Positions 54,273 to 63,898 of a DNA stretch of 64,000 nt are shown here, one piece after another (the first letter of the stretch is position 1; each line of letters opens with the position of its first letter). The position numbers and the translations under genes were made by a program. The stretch is taken from assembly GCA_027490955.1 (NCBI GenBank), contig JAIXXB010000042.1:32207-96206 (forward strand), given 5' to 3'. The DNA is from Rhodobacter sp. (GTDB lineage Bacteria > Pseudomonadota > Alphaproteobacteria > Rhodobacterales > Rhodobacteraceae). Below the pieces are notes generated by a model. It was not told the DNA's origin and made no database searches. It saw only the letters and a program-made list of their open reading frames with translations.

Positions 54273-56231
54273 TTATCGCCCCGTCAATTCGGCCGTGATA
54301 TTGACTGGGCCTGCCTGCCCCTTGAGGCGCGCGCGATAGATCAGCGTACTTTCGGCCACGCGCATCACATAGGTGCGGGTTTCTGTGAAGGGGATGGTTT
54401 CGATCCAATCGATCACATCCACACCGCCGCGCGGGTCGCCATATTCCTCGATCCAACGGGCGGGGCGCGAGGGGCCTGCATTATAGCCAGCGGCCACCAG
54501 CGCAATGGCAGGGCCAAATTTATCCACCAAATCGGCCAGATAGGCGCTGCCCATACGCAGGTTGAAGGCAGGGTCGGTGATCAGGCGGCTGGCAGAGGAC
54601 GTCTCGCCCAGTTTTCGCGCCACTTCGGCGGCGGTTTCGGGCATCACCTGCATCAAGCCGCGCGCGCCCACGGCAGATTGCGCGGCAGGGTCAAATTCAG
54701 ATTCCCGCCGCGTGATGGCCAAGGCCAATGCGCGCGAGACGGGCAGGTTATCGGGCACAAAATCGGGCAGCGGATAATAGGCGCGCGGCAAAATCACGCC
54801 GCGTTCTGCCGCCTGTTTGGCAATGATCAGCGCCAAATGCGGCTGTTCTAGCCGCAGGGCCAAATCGGCCAGCGCGCTAAGGTTGGCTGCGTCCATACCT
54901 TCGGAAAGATGCACCAAAAAGCGTTTGGCCAGCGTAAGATCGCCCGCCTCTAGCAGCAAGCGCGCGGCAGCCAGCACCGAAGAATTGGCCCAAGGCGCAG
55001 ATTTCCATGTGGGCTGCGCCTGCCCCACATCGACCAAGGCAGGGTCAAGCGATGCGCCCAGACGTTCAGCGGCCAGCAGGCCGTAAAAGGCGGTTTGATG
55101 TTGGGCGGCGCGTTCATAGCGCGCGCGCGCGCCCGCCCCATCGCCTGCCGCCTCATAGCTGCGGGCCATCCAATATTGCGCGCGCGCTTGGCTGATCGGG
55201 GTGACAACCGCGCCTTCCATCGCCGCAAAATGCGGCAAGGCGGCGGCAGGATCGTTCAGTTTGCGCAGGGCGATGAACCCCGCCAGAAAGGACAAATCGA
55301 CAAATTCATCGCCGCCCGTCAGATGATGGCTGGCCGCCACGCGGTAAGCGGTTTGATATTGCCCTTGCCGCATTAAGATTCGCGCCAAATCGGCGCGCCT
55401 TTTGCCCCATTTTTGCGGATCGCCCAGACTGTCTGCACTGGCCGAACGGGAAAGGATCATCTCGGCCGCATCGTCATAGCGGCTGGCGCGCATGCGATAA
55501 TCATATCTGTCAAAGGCAAGCCCTGCATCTTGCGCCAAGGGCTCTGGGACAGCTTTGACCAAGGCTGGCGCATCCGCGCTATCGGCCTGCAAGGCCGCGC
55601 GGGCGCGGGCCAAGGCTGCATCAGCGGCACCCAAGCGGGGCAAAAGGCGCTGCAATTCGTCCTTGCGCGTGCCATCCCACAAGATACGGTCCATCCGCGC
55701 GGCGTTTTCAGCATCTACCACTGCGCCCGCAAAGGCCAGCATCGCGGCCTCGCTTTCGGCATCAAACTTGAGCTCGCGCCAACCGCGCAGCGCCTCGGCG
55801 CGCGCCTCGTCTTGGCGGCCAAGGGCGGCCAGCGCGCGCGCAAGCGCCAATGACCCCACGCCCGATCGCGGTTTATCCGCGCCGAAATAGGCCAGAACGC
55901 GGTTTGCATCGTCGCTGCGGGCCGCAGCATTTTCGCCCTTTTCTTTCAGCAGCGGCAGGCCGGGCCAATCGGGGCGGCGGGCCAGAAAGGCCTCGTAATC
56001 GCCAAGCTTGCCCTCGCCCGCGCGCAGCCAGTGCCACAAGATGATATCGCCGCCAATGGCCCCTGCGCCCTGCGCCGCGCTCAGCGCGCCTTGCCAATCG
56101 CCCGCAGCGCTGGCCGAAAGGGCCGTGCGCAATGCCCCTGCCTCATCCGCGCGGGCGGCGGGGGCAGCGGCCCATGACGCGCCGATCAGGAAGATTGAAA
56201 TCGCTTTTGCGATGAATGTTTTTCTGCTCAT
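54273..56231 (-). CDS. slt: soluble lytic murein transglycosylase
   Basis: The 652-residue protein has a signal peptide ([18 protein letters not shown]), a long alpha-solenoid of TPR-like repeats (about 25-480) and a C-terminal SLT domain with the catalytic Glu in [32 protein letters not shown] and [17 protein letters not shown]. It cleaves peptidoglycan to anhydro-muropeptides in the periplasm. ATG 56231 ([10 protein letters not shown]) precedes the signal. It is divergent from dapA. Confidence 0.93.
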   Translation of the reverse strand: MSRKTFIAKAISIFLIGASWAAAPAARADEAGALRTALSASAAGDWQGALSAAQGAGAIGGDIILWHWLRAGEGKLGDYEAFLARRPDWPGLPLLKEKGENAAARSDDANRVLAYFGADKPRSGVGSLALARALAALGRQDEARAEALRGWRELKFDAESEAAMLAFAGAVVDAENAARMDRILWDGTRKDELQRLLPRLGAADAALARARAALQADSADAPALVKAVPEPLAQDAGLAFDRYDYRMRASRYDDAAEMILSRSASADSLGDPQKWGKRRADLARILMRQGQYQTAYRVAASHHLTGGDEFVDLSFLAGFIALRKLNDPAAALPHFAAMEGAVVTPISQARAQYWMARSYEAAGDGAGARARYERAAQHQTAFYGLLAAERLGASLDPALVDVGQAQPTWKSAPWANSSVLAAARLLLEAGDLTLAKRFLVHLSEGMDAANLSALADLALRLEQPHLALIIAKQAAERGVILPRAYYPLPDFVPDNLPVSRALALAITRRESEFDPAAQSAVGARGLMQVMPETAAEVARKLGETSSASRLITDPAFNLRMGSAYLADLVDKFGPAIALVAAGYNAGPSRPARWIEEYGDPRGGVDVIDWIETIPFTETRTYVMRVAESTLIYRARLKGQAGPVNITAELTGR

Positions 56232-56388
56232 ACACGCCAATCTGCCGCAAGCCCGCCCAGCGTTCAAGGCCCGCGCGGCATTTTGGCAATTTCCTGCCCG
56301 CGCTTGGCAAATGCGCTTGGCCCCGTTAGAACAACGCCGAAACCATTGGGGCGGAATCATAAGCCGCCAAGAACAGGAGACGCGCACC

Positions 56389-57261
56389 ATGATCAAGGGG
56401 TCTATTCCCGCCCTCGTCACGCCGTTCAAGGACGGCGCATTGGATCTGGTGACGCTGAAGAAATTGGTCGAATGGCATATTGCCGAAGGCTCCAGCGGCC
56501 TTGTTCCTGTGGGCACAACGGGCGAAAGCCCAACCTTAAGCCATGAAGAACACCGCAAAGTGATCGAAGTGGTGGTCGAGGTGGCTGCAGGGCGCGTGCC
56601 TGTGATTGCGGGCGCTGGGTCGAACAACACTGCCGAAGGGATTGACCTGATCCGCCATGCCGAAAAGGTGGGCGCGGATGCGGCGCTGGTGGTCACGCCC
56701 TATTATAACAAGCCGACGCAGGCGGGCATGATCGCCCATTACACCGCGCTGCACGATTGCTGCACTTTGCCGATTATCATTTACAATATCCCAGGCCGTT
56801 CTGTGGTGGATATGACCCCCGACACGATGGGCCAGCTTGCCAAATTGCCGCGCATCATTGGTGTGAAAGATGCCACGGGCAAGATCGAGCGTGTGTCACA
56901 GCAGCGCGCCTCTTGTGGCAAAGATTTTATCCAATTGTCGGGCGAAGATGCAACAGCGCTGGGCTTTAACGCCCATGGCGGGGTGGGCTGCATTTCCGTC
57001 ACTGCCAATGTCGCGCCGCGCCTATGCGCCGACTTTCAGGCAGCGACACTGGCAGGCGATTACGCCAAAGCCTTGGAATATCAAGACCGCCTGATGCCCC
57101 TGCACGAAGCCATCTTCATCGAACCGGGTCTTGCGGGGGCCAAATATGGCCTGTCGCTGCTGGGCCTGTGCAGCCCAGAGGTGCGCCTGCCCTTGGTGGG
57201 CCTGACAGATTCGACCCGCGCGCGGATCAAAGCGGCCATGGAATATGCTGGCTTGATATGA
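56389..57261 (+). CDS. dapA: 4-hydroxy-tetrahydrodipicolinate synthase
   Basis: The 290-residue aldolase-class enzyme makes the first committed intermediate of lysine/meso-diaminopimelate synthesis. It shows [44 protein letters not shown] with the conserved Tyr, [14 protein letters not shown] and the Schiff-base Lys in [22 protein letters not shown] precedes ATG 56389. It overlaps the next gene by four bases. Confidence 0.96.
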   Translation: MIKGSIPALVTPFKDGALDLVTLKKLVEWHIAEGSSGLVPVGTTGESPTLSHEEHRKVIEVVVEVAAGRVPVIAGAGSNNTAEGIDLIRHAEKVGADAALVVTPYYNKPTQAGMIAHYTALHDCCTLPIIIYNIPGRSVVDMTPDTMGQLAKLPRIIGVKDATGKIERVSQQRASCGKDFIQLSGEDATALGFNAHGGVGCISVTANVAPRLCADFQAATLAGDYAKALEYQDRLMPLHEAIFIEPGLAGAKYGLSLLGLCSPEVRLPLVGLTDSTRARIKAAMEYAGLI

Positions 57262-57815
57262 GGGTAAGCGGGCGCACGAAGGCTGTGGTTTTGGCCATGC
57301 TGGGCGGCATTGGCCTTTTGAATGCCATCGGCAAATGGGAGCCGAACCTTGGCCATAAATTCGCCGCAGCCTCGCCAGAGAGCGCGCCAATTGACCGCGC
57401 CAAAACCATGGCCCTTTTGTTTGAAGAATTCTGCATCGGCGCGCTGCACAATATGCCGCATGATCCGCGCAGCCAGTTAGAGCGCAGCGTGATCGCAGGC
57501 GTGCCTGCTTGGGTCGATACGCCAGCACGCCTGTCGCTGTTTATCAGCCAAGTGCCGCCCAAAACCTGTGTGCTGACCGATAATCTACAGCATTTGACCG
57601 CCTCCGAGCAGGCCGAACTGGCCCAGATCGTCGCGCAGAAAATGCCGCAATGGGCGCCCGAATTGGTGCGCCGCGATCCGCCCGATCAGGCAGAGGCGGT
57701 GCAGCACGCATGGGTGCATGACGGGCTTGGTTCATGGGGAATCACCCTAAAGCAAAAGGCGCAAGCAGGGCAGGACGCCGCCACTTTGCTGACCTTGAAG
57801 GCCCCTGCAAATTAA
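57258..57815 (+). CDS. conserved-looking protein of unknown function
   Basis: I do not recognise this 185-residue protein. It begins with one hydrophobic segment ([19 protein letters not shown]), a probable signal or anchor. It has two spaced cysteines ([18 protein letters not shown]) and a C-terminal [16 protein letters not shown]. Its ATG overlaps the dapA stop (ATGA) and the frame is well used, so it is a real gene. A periplasmic or membrane-attached location is inferred. Codon use is like its neighbours. Confidence 0.7.
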   Translation: MRVSGRTKAVVLAMLGGIGLLNAIGKWEPNLGHKFAAASPESAPIDRAKTMALLFEEFCIGALHNMPHDPRSQLERSVIAGVPAWVDTPARLSLFISQVPPKTCVLTDNLQHLTASEQAELAQIVAQKMPQWAPELVRRDPPDQAEAVQHAWVHDGLGSWGITLKQKAQAGQDAATLLTLKAPAN

Positions 57816-57831
57816 ACCACAGCCCGTCCCC

Positions 57832-58680
57832 TTGTCGCCCAATCTGCGGGGCAGCGCCTTTATGGTGGCCTCTATGGCCGCCTTTGCGCTGGAAGATGCG
57901 CTGATCAAACAGGCGGCGTCTGGCATGGCCGTGGGGCAGATCATGCTGTTCATCGGCCTGTTCGGCATGGCGGCGTTTTCGCTGCAATCGCTGCGCGCGG
58001 GCCAATCGCCCCTGCCGCCTGCGCTGATCACCCGCGTGATGGTGCTGCGTTCTGGATTCGAGATTTTTGGCCGTGTCTTTTATGCGCTGGCCATCACGCT
58101 GACCCCGCTGACCAGCGCCTCTGCCATATTGCAGGCCACGCCCCTGCTGGTGGTGGGCGGCGCGGCGCTGATATTTGGCGAAAAGGTGGGGGCAAAGCGC
58201 TGGGCGCTGATTGTGCTGGGCCTTGCGGGTGTGATGCTGATCATCCGCCCTGCGGCATCTGATTTCACCCCCCTGTCGCTGCTGGCTGTGGCGGGCATGA
58301 TTGGCTTTGCGGGCCGTGATTTGGCCACAAGGGCGGCGCGGCCAAACCTGTCGAACGCGCAACTGGGCAGCGCGGGGTTTTTGATGCTGACCTTGGCGGG
58401 GCTGATCGTATCGGCAGCCCAGCACAGCGCCATGGCCCTGCCTGCGGCCCATGCCCTGCCCGCCCTTCTTGGCGCGGCCATTTTCGCCACCCTTGGCTAT
58501 GGCGCGCTGACCAATGCCATGCGCTCGGGCGATGTGGCCGTGGTCACGCCGTTCCGCTATTCTCGGCTGATCTTCGCGCTGATTCTTGGCACGCTGTTCT
58601 TTGCCGAGATGCCCGACACCCTGACCCTGTGCGGCGCGGGCCTGATTGTGGGCTGCGGCGTGCTGCTGATGCGGCGCTGA
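57832..58680 (+). CDS. EamA/DMT superfamily transporter
   Basis: The protein of about 282 residues has ten hydrophobic helices in two EamA repeats (LRGSAFMVASMAAFALEDALIKQAASGM; ILQATPLLVVGGAALIFGEKVGAKRW; VVTPFRYSRLIFALILGTLFFAEMPD). The start is uncertain: TTG 57832 covers the whole first helix, while ATG 57862 would shorten it. It follows the unknown gene by 16 bases. The cargo is unknown. Confidence 0.82.
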   Translation: MSPNLRGSAFMVASMAAFALEDALIKQAASGMAVGQIMLFIGLFGMAAFSLQSLRAGQSPLPPALITRVMVLRSGFEIFGRVFYALAITLTPLTSASAILQATPLLVVGGAALIFGEKVGAKRWALIVLGLAGVMLIIRPAASDFTPLSLLAVAGMIGFAGRDLATRAARPNLSNAQLGSAGFLMLTLAGLIVSAAQHSAMALPAAHALPALLGAAIFATLGYGALTNAMRSGDVAVVTPFRYSRLIFALILGTLFFAEMPDTLTLCGAGLIVGCGVLLMRR

Positions 58681-58725
58681 CCCCGTCTGGACAAGCCCCC
58701 CTGCACAGCTTATCTGCACCCTATC

Positions 58726-59211
58726 ATGGCCGAAAGATCTGACCCTAATTCCAAGCTGATTGCCGAAAACCGCCGCGCGCGGTTTGATTTTGCCATCGAA
58801 TATGATCTTGAGGCAGGCATCATGCTGCACGGATCCGAGGTGAAATCCTTGCGCAAGGGCGGCAGCAACATTGCCGAAAGCTATGCCAGCGTCGAGGGCG
58901 GCGAGTTATGGCTGATCAACGGCTATATCGCGCCCTATCTTCAGGCCAATCTGTTCCCGCACGAAGAACGCAGGCGGCGCAAATTGCTGGTGTCGAAAAA
59001 AGAACTCTCGCGCCTGCACAGCGCTGTGGGCCGCGAAGGCATGACCATCGTGCCGATGAAGTGGTATTTCAACGACAAAGGCATCGTGAAGGTCAAGCTG
59101 GCCGTGGCCAAGGGCAAAAAGGCCGCCGACAAGCGCGAGACTTCTGCCAAACGCGACTGGGATCGCCAGAAATCGCGCATTATGAAGCAGGGCGTGAAGG
59201 GCATGTTGTAA
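58726..59211 (+). CDS. smpB: SsrA-binding protein SmpB
   Basis: The 161-residue protein binds tmRNA and delivers it to stalled ribosomes. Signatures are [54 protein letters not shown], the central [29 protein letters not shown] and a basic C-terminal tail ([13 protein letters not shown]). The dapA-smpB neighbourhood recurs in alphaproteobacteria. The ssrA gene is not in the window. Confidence 0.97.
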   Translation: MAERSDPNSKLIAENRRARFDFAIEYDLEAGIMLHGSEVKSLRKGGSNIAESYASVEGGELWLINGYIAPYLQANLFPHEERRRRKLLVSKKELSRLHSAVGREGMTIVPMKWYFNDKGIVKVKLAVAKGKKAADKRETSAKRDWDRQKSRIMKQGVKGML

Positions 59212-59270
59212 CGCAGGCTTGATCGAGGCTGCAAGTTTGACTAGGTGCTATCCATGCAAAGGAGCGCGCC

Positions 59271-60140
59271 ATGACCACCCCCAAAGACGATCTCCGCGAT
59301 GACCCCAAAACGCTGGTCTCGACAGCTTGGCTTGCCGCGCATCTGAACGACCCCGATCTGCGGATTCTGGACGCAAGCTGGTATTTGCCCGCCATGCAGC
59401 GCGATGCGCGCGCCGAATATGCCGCCGCCCATATCGCAGGGGCGCGGTTTTTTGATATTGACGAGATATCCGACAGCCGTTCGCCCCTGCCCCATATGGC
59501 CCCGCCGCCCGAAAAGTTTATTTCGAAAATGCGCGCGATGGGGGTGGGGGATGGTCACCAAGTGGTGATCTATGACGGGATGGGCATCTTTTCCGCCCCG
59601 CGCGTGTGGTGGACATTCCGCCTGATGGGCAAAACCGATGTTGCCGTGCTCGATGGCGGCCTGCCCAAATGGCTTGCCGAAGGCCGCCCGACCGAGGATA
59701 TGCCCCCCATCCTGCGTGACCGCCACATGACAGTCTCGCGGCAAAATCATCTGGTCAAAGATGTCACCCAAGTGGCCCATGCCGCCAAATTGGGCCATGC
59801 CGAGATTATCGATGCCCGCCCTGCCGCCCGTTTTCGCGGCGAGGCCCCTGAACCGCGCCCGGGTTTGCGCCTGGGCCATATTCCTGGGGCCAAAAACCTG
59901 CCCTATGCCATGGTGCTGAACGCAGACGGCACGATGAAAGACGCAACCAGTTTGCGCGCGGCCTTTGCCGAAGCGGGGGTAGATCTGACCAAACCCGCAA
60001 TCACATCCTGCGGGTCTGGCGTGTCGGCGGCGATCTTGTCGCTGGCGCTTGAACGTATCGGCCACCGCGACCATGCCCTTTACGATGGCTCTTGGGCCGA
60101 ATGGGGCATGTATGACGATTTGGACGTGGCCAAAGGGTAA
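59271..60140 (+). CDS. sseA: 3-mercaptopyruvate sulfurtransferase
   Basis: The 289-residue protein has two rhodanese domains; the second carries the active-site loop CGSGVSA, the mercaptopyruvate-type sequence (thiosulfate sulfurtransferases differ in this loop). Other motifs: VSTAWLAAHLNDPDLRILDASW, GGLPKWLAEGRP, IIDARPAARFRG, GHIPGAKNLPY. AAAGGAG precedes the ATG. It starts three bases before the aminotransferase. Confidence 0.93.
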   Translation: MTTPKDDLRDDPKTLVSTAWLAAHLNDPDLRILDASWYLPAMQRDARAEYAAAHIAGARFFDIDEISDSRSPLPHMAPPPEKFISKMRAMGVGDGHQVVIYDGMGIFSAPRVWWTFRLMGKTDVAVLDGGLPKWLAEGRPTEDMPPILRDRHMTVSRQNHLVKDVTQVAHAAKLGHAEIIDARPAARFRGEAPEPRPGLRLGHIPGAKNLPYAMVLNADGTMKDATSLRAAFAEAGVDLTKPAITSCGSGVSAAILSLALERIGHRDHALYDGSWAEWGMYDDLDVAKG

Positions 60141-60143
60141 TTC

Positions 60144-61322
60144 ATGTTTGAACAGCTAACCCCCATCGCGCAGGACAAAATCCTGCAACTGATTGCGCTG
60201 TATCGTGACGATCCAAGGCCCGACAAGATAGATCTGGGCGTGGGCGTGTATAAAGATGCCTCTGGCCTGACCCCTGTGATGCGCGCCGTCAAAGCCGCCG
60301 AGCGGCAGCTGTGGGAAGCCGAGACGACCAAGACCTACACCACCCTTGCAGGCGATCCTGCCTTTGGCGCGGCGATGGTCGATCTGATCTTGGGCGCGGG
60401 CTTTGCCAGCCGCGCGGCCGCCATCGCCACACCCGGCGGCACGGGGGCCATTCGCCAAGCCTTGGAACTTATCCGCATGGCAAACCCTGCGGCCAAAGTC
60501 TGGCTGTCTCACCCCACTTGGCCGAACCATCCGTCGATTATCAAGTATCTAGGCATGCAAATGGCCGAATACCGTTATTTCGATACCGCCACAGGCGGGG
60601 TCGATTTTGACGGGCTGCTGGCCGATTTGGGCCGCGTGGCGGCGGGTGATGTCGTGTTGCTGCATGGCTGCTGCCACAACCCCACAGGTGCAAACCTGAC
60701 GGGCTCGCAATGGGAACAGCTTGCCGCCCTGCTGGCCCAGCGCGGGGCAGTGCCCTTTGTTGACCTTGCCTATCAGGGCTTTGGCGATGGGCTTACCGCC
60801 GATGCCGCCGCTACCCGCCTGATTGCGGGCGCATTTCCCGAAGTGCTGATTGCCGCATCATGCAGCAAGAATTTCGGCATTTACCGCGAACGCACGGGGG
60901 TGCTGATTGCCCTCACGCAGCCTGCCCGCACAGATGTGATGCAAGGCAATCTGAACTTTCTAAACCGCCAAAACTACAGCTTTCCGCCCGACCACGGCGC
61001 GCGACTGGTCACGATGATTTTGGGCGATGCCAGCCTGCGCGTCGATTGGATGCGCGAATTGGAAGAGCTGCGCCAAAACATGCTGTCCCTGCGCCAAGGG
61101 CTGGCGGATGCCCTGCGCAGTGCGACCAATTCTGACCGCTTTGATTTTGTGGCGCGCCATCGCGGCATGTTCAGCCGCCTTGGCCTGTCCGAGGCCGAGG
61201 TGCTGCGCCTGCGCCAAGACTTTGGCATCTATATGGTGGGTGATAGCCGCATCAACATCGCAGGGCTGAACGCCGCCAGCGTGCCAATTCTGGCCCGCGC
61301 CATAGCGCAGGTTGTGGGGTAA
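60144..61322 (+). CDS. aromatic/aspartate-type amino acid aminotransferase
   Basis: The 392-residue class I aminotransferase has DKIDLGVGVYKDASG, TYTTLAGDPAFGAAM, LLHGCCHNPTGANLTGSQW, PFVDLAYQGFGDGL and the PLP lysine in AASCSKNFGIYRERTG. These place it in the aspartate/tyrosine aminotransferase (AspC/TyrB) subgroup. It overlaps no gene but lies 3 bases after sseA; cysteine aminotransferase activity feeding SseA with mercaptopyruvate is a reasonable hypothesis. Confidence 0.92.
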   Translation: MFEQLTPIAQDKILQLIALYRDDPRPDKIDLGVGVYKDASGLTPVMRAVKAAERQLWEAETTKTYTTLAGDPAFGAAMVDLILGAGFASRAAAIATPGGTGAIRQALELIRMANPAAKVWLSHPTWPNHPSIIKYLGMQMAEYRYFDTATGGVDFDGLLADLGRVAAGDVVLLHGCCHNPTGANLTGSQWEQLAALLAQRGAVPFVDLAYQGFGDGLTADAAATRLIAGAFPEVLIAASCSKNFGIYRERTGVLIALTQPARTDVMQGNLNFLNRQNYSFPPDHGARLVTMILGDASLRVDWMRELEELRQNMLSLRQGLADALRSATNSDRFDFVARHRGMFSRLGLSEAEVLRLRQDFGIYMVGDSRINIAGLNAASVPILARAIAQVVG

Positions 61323-61528
61323 ACAATCGCGCAGAGACCTTGCACCGCAAGCCGCCCGATAAGCCGCCCAGCACGCCACCAGACCTTTGGCGGCGCCAAG
61401 ACCTGCATCTGTTCATATGGCCCTGTCCATCGCGCCCGCCGCAGGTAAATGCAACGCCGCTGGGGCAGCCATACCCAAGATGGCAATGCCAGATTTACAA
61501 AAACACCAATGTATCACAGCCCAAATGC

Positions 61529-61560
61529 AAAAGGCCCCAGAGATGGTTCTGGGGCCTTTT
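61529..61560. terminator. bidirectional intrinsic terminator
   Basis: AAAAGGCCCCAGA and TCTGGGGCCTTTT arms enclose a 6-base loop. It sits in the 256-base gap between the aminotransferase and the convergent trcR gene and can serve both. The rest of that gap (61323-61528) shows nothing recognisable. Confidence 0.85.
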
Positions 61561-61578
61561 GGCATGTCGCATGGGCAA

Positions 61579-62343
61579 TCAGCGCCGCTTTTTGCGGCCG
61601 CCATCCTCGTCTTCGTCGTCGTCCTCATCACCTGCGGGCAGGTTAAAGAAGCTTTCCGCATCTTTGAAATCTGATGCGGATTGATCGCGCGGATCAATGG
61701 CATCGGGTGCAAAAGCATCCAGCCCATTGCCAATTTTCGCATCTGTCCCCAGCGCCAGCGACACTTCGGTGGATACCAGTTTGCGCCGCTCATCATCGCT
61801 CATCACAACGCCTTCCGAGGCCTTTTTGCGCGCTGCGGCTTGCACGGCGGCGTCCAGTTCGGATTGGCGGCACAGGCCCAGCGCCACGGGGTCAATGGGC
61901 GTGATATTGTTGATGTTCCAATGGCTGCGCGAGCGGATGGCCTGAATGGTCGGCTTGGTCGTGCCGACCAGCTTGCCAATGGCCCCATCCGACAATTCGG
62001 GGTGAAACTTTACCAGCCACAAAATCGACGCAGGGCGATCTTGGCGTTTGGACAGCGGCGTGTAGCGCGGCCCGCGCCGCTTTTCCTCGCCCACGGCGGA
62101 TGGGTTATATTTCAGCTTTAGGTTATACATCGGGTCTTTTTCGGCCCGTTCGATTTCAATCGCATCCAATTGGTTATTGGCCACGGGATCAAATCCCTTC
62201 ACCCCTGCTGCGACATCGCCATCGGCAATGCCTTGCACTTCCAATTCGTGCAATCCGCAGAATTCGGCCACCTGACGAAAGGTCAGCGTGGTGTTATCCA
62301 CCAGCCAAACCGCCGTGGCCTTGGACATCAATGGCTTGTTCAT
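61579..62343 (-). CDS. trcR: cell-cycle transcriptional regulator TrcR (DUF1013)
   Basis: The 254-residue protein has the DUF1013 body: KATAVWLVDNTTLTFRQVAEFCGLHELEVQGIADGD, DPMYNLKLKYNP, GPRYTPLSKRQDRPASILWLVKFHPELSDGAIGKLVGTTKPTIQAIRSRSHWN (a helix-turn-helix-like segment), and an acidic C-terminus (DEDDDEDEDGG). TrcR is a conserved alphaproteobacterial regulator. ATG 62343 is preferred over TTG 62349. Its upstream region holds three phased repeats. Confidence 0.88.
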   Translation of the reverse strand: MNKPLMSKATAVWLVDNTTLTFRQVAEFCGLHELEVQGIADGDVAAGVKGFDPVANNQLDAIEIERAEKDPMYNLKLKYNPSAVGEEKRRGPRYTPLSKRQDRPASILWLVKFHPELSDGAIGKLVGTTKPTIQAIRSRSHWNINNITPIDPVALGLCRQSELDAAVQAAARKKASEGVVMSDDERRKLVSTEVSLALGTDAKIGNGLDAFAPDAIDPRDQSASDFKDAESFFNLPAGDEDDDEDEDGGRKKRR

Positions 62344-62365
62344 CTGCAATCCCTTTCGCCCCCAC

Positions 62366-62435
62366 GCGCAAAGCGCGTTTCAATTTCAAAACTGCGCAAA
62401 GCGCGTTACGTCGACCGACCTGCGCAAAGCGCTTT
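62366..62435. repeat. three GCGCAAAGCGC repeats with 28-base period
   Basis: GCGCAAAGCGC(G/T)TT occurs at 62366, 62394 and 62422, exactly 28 bases apart, with unrelated spacers. The third copy contains the palindrome AAAGCGCTTT. They lie in the 200-base divergent region between trcR and the RNase T2 gene, 23 bases upstream of trcR. Confidence 0.7.
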
Positions 62436-62543
62436 ACAATTCTTTCCCATGCCGAGAAAACGGTTGCGGCGCTGGCCGCGATTTCCACGATGTCGGGTAA
62501 TCACAGACGCTATAGCGCCAATTCGCGCAAAGGGAAAGTGCAA

Positions 62544-63194
62544 ATGCGTAAAGTGATTGTGACGGGTCTGGCCCTGTTTCTTGCCGCCCCCGCCCCCAGC
62601 CCTGCCAATGCCGAGGGCGAGGCGGCTGGCGATTTTGACTATTACGTGATGTCACTGTCATGGTCATCAAATTGGTGCGCGCTGCAGGGAGATGCGCGCG
62701 ACGATCCGCAATGCGATGCAGGGCGGGGCCTGACATGGGTGCTGCACGGGCTTTGGCCGCAGTATGAAGACGGCTGGCCCAGCTTTTGCCGCACGCCGCA
62801 CACAGACCCGAGCCGCACCGAAACCGCAGCCATGGCCGATATCATGGGCGGGGCGGGGCTTGCCTTTTATCAATGGAAAAAACATGGGCGCTGTGCGGGC
62901 CTGCCTGCGACTGAGTATTTCAAAATCGCCCGCGCCGCCTATGCGGGCATCACCCTGCCAGAGGTTTTCGAATCCATCACCCGCGATCTAACCCTGCCCG
63001 CATCGGTGGTTGAGGATGCCTTTATCGATGCCAATCCAAATCTAACGCGCGACCAAATCACCATCACCTGTAAGGCAGACATGATCCAAGAGGCGCGGAT
63101 TTGCCTGACCAAATCCCTACAGCCCCGCCGCTGCGGCGACGACGTGATCCGCGATTGCAGGCTGCAAGATGCAGAGCTGGGCGCGGTACGGTAG
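62544..63194 (+). CDS. secreted RNase T2
   Basis: The 216-residue protein has a signal peptide (LALFLAAPAPSPANA, cleavage about residue 23), then YYVMSLSWSSNWC, the CAS I motif HGLWPQ (His68) and the CAS II motif WKKHGRC (His114). These two histidines are the catalytic pair of RNase T2. Cysteines are spaced as in the family (about eight). It degrades RNA in the periplasm or outside the cell, perhaps for phosphate or nucleotide scavenging. GGGAAAG precedes ATG 62544. Confidence 0.92.
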   Translation: MRKVIVTGLALFLAAPAPSPANAEGEAAGDFDYYVMSLSWSSNWCALQGDARDDPQCDAGRGLTWVLHGLWPQYEDGWPSFCRTPHTDPSRTETAAMADIMGGAGLAFYQWKKHGRCAGLPATEYFKIARAAYAGITLPEVFESITRDLTLPASVVEDAFIDANPNLTRDQITITCKADMIQEARICLTKSLQPRRCGDDVIRDCRLQDAELGAVR

Positions 63195-63379
63195 TCTTTC
63201 GCTGGGGCGTATAACTCTGCAACGGCGCGGCCAAGCCGCAGTTAGATTATATGATGAAAACCGATGCCGTTGCAGGGCAAGGGCCGTATGGGGGCATTGA
63301 ATGCAGGGGCAGCATTTAGCCAGTGTTTTTGTGGTGAATTTTGGCCAGTGCATTAAAGTCGCACGGCACGTGGAAAAAC

Positions 63380-63898
63380 CTAATGCGGCACTTGCGCCGC
63401 CTTCCGCTCTCGCATCGCTTTGGATATCAGAACTGCAATTATCGAAAGCATCCCGCCTAGGATCAGCGAAATAGCAGCGGTCAAGACCAATCTCACATTG
63501 GATTTCACTTCCGCCGAGGCAAGGTTCACGTCAACCCAATTCTCAACTTTGTTATCTTTCACAGAGGAGACAAATTCAGAAATGGTGGCGGGCAGGGCTT
63601 CCAACTCCAGTTGCACTCTCTTTTGATCTGACACGGCTTGAACATACTCAGGAATTTTTCGCAGCATATCCTGCTGCGTTTCTGATTCCAATAATTCAAT
63701 TTCTTTATTTATGGCCTTGAAACCACGCATGTATTCCTTGCGTTCAGAACCAACCAAGTATTGTGCGGCAGGGATTTGGTTTTTAGCTGTTAATTGATCA
63801 TCAGACATTCCCAACTCTTGGGCGATTGCAGACTGCTGTCTAAGAAACAAAACCTCTCGTTCTTTCGTGTTGTTCGCCTGCTCTAGGGTCAGAACCCA
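63380..63898 (-). pseudogene. truncated four-helix-bundle membrane sensor (chemoreceptor-like)
   Basis: The frame reads from 63898 down to a stop at 63380 (about 172 codons) with no start codon near its upstream end; TTG 63850 is only an internal candidate. It shows a long helical, charged segment (EYMRGFKAINKEIELLESETQQDML) and one C-terminal membrane helix (LVLTAAISLILGGMLSIIAVLI) followed by 14 residues. This resembles the periplasmic domain and TM2 of a chemoreceptor, without HAMP or signalling domain. An insertion sequence abuts its upstream end. Base composition is more AT-rich than the neighbours. Confidence 0.65.

Noticed and set aside
62366..62435. CRISPR-like array
   Set aside because: Only three 14-base units with 14-base spacers and no cas genes; the lengths are wrong for CRISPR.
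63195..63379. Second insertion-sequence remnant between RNase T2 and the broken gene
   Set aside because: Words such as GGCCAGTG loosely resemble the IS end at 63936, but the match is too short to support a remnant; I see nothing else in the gap.
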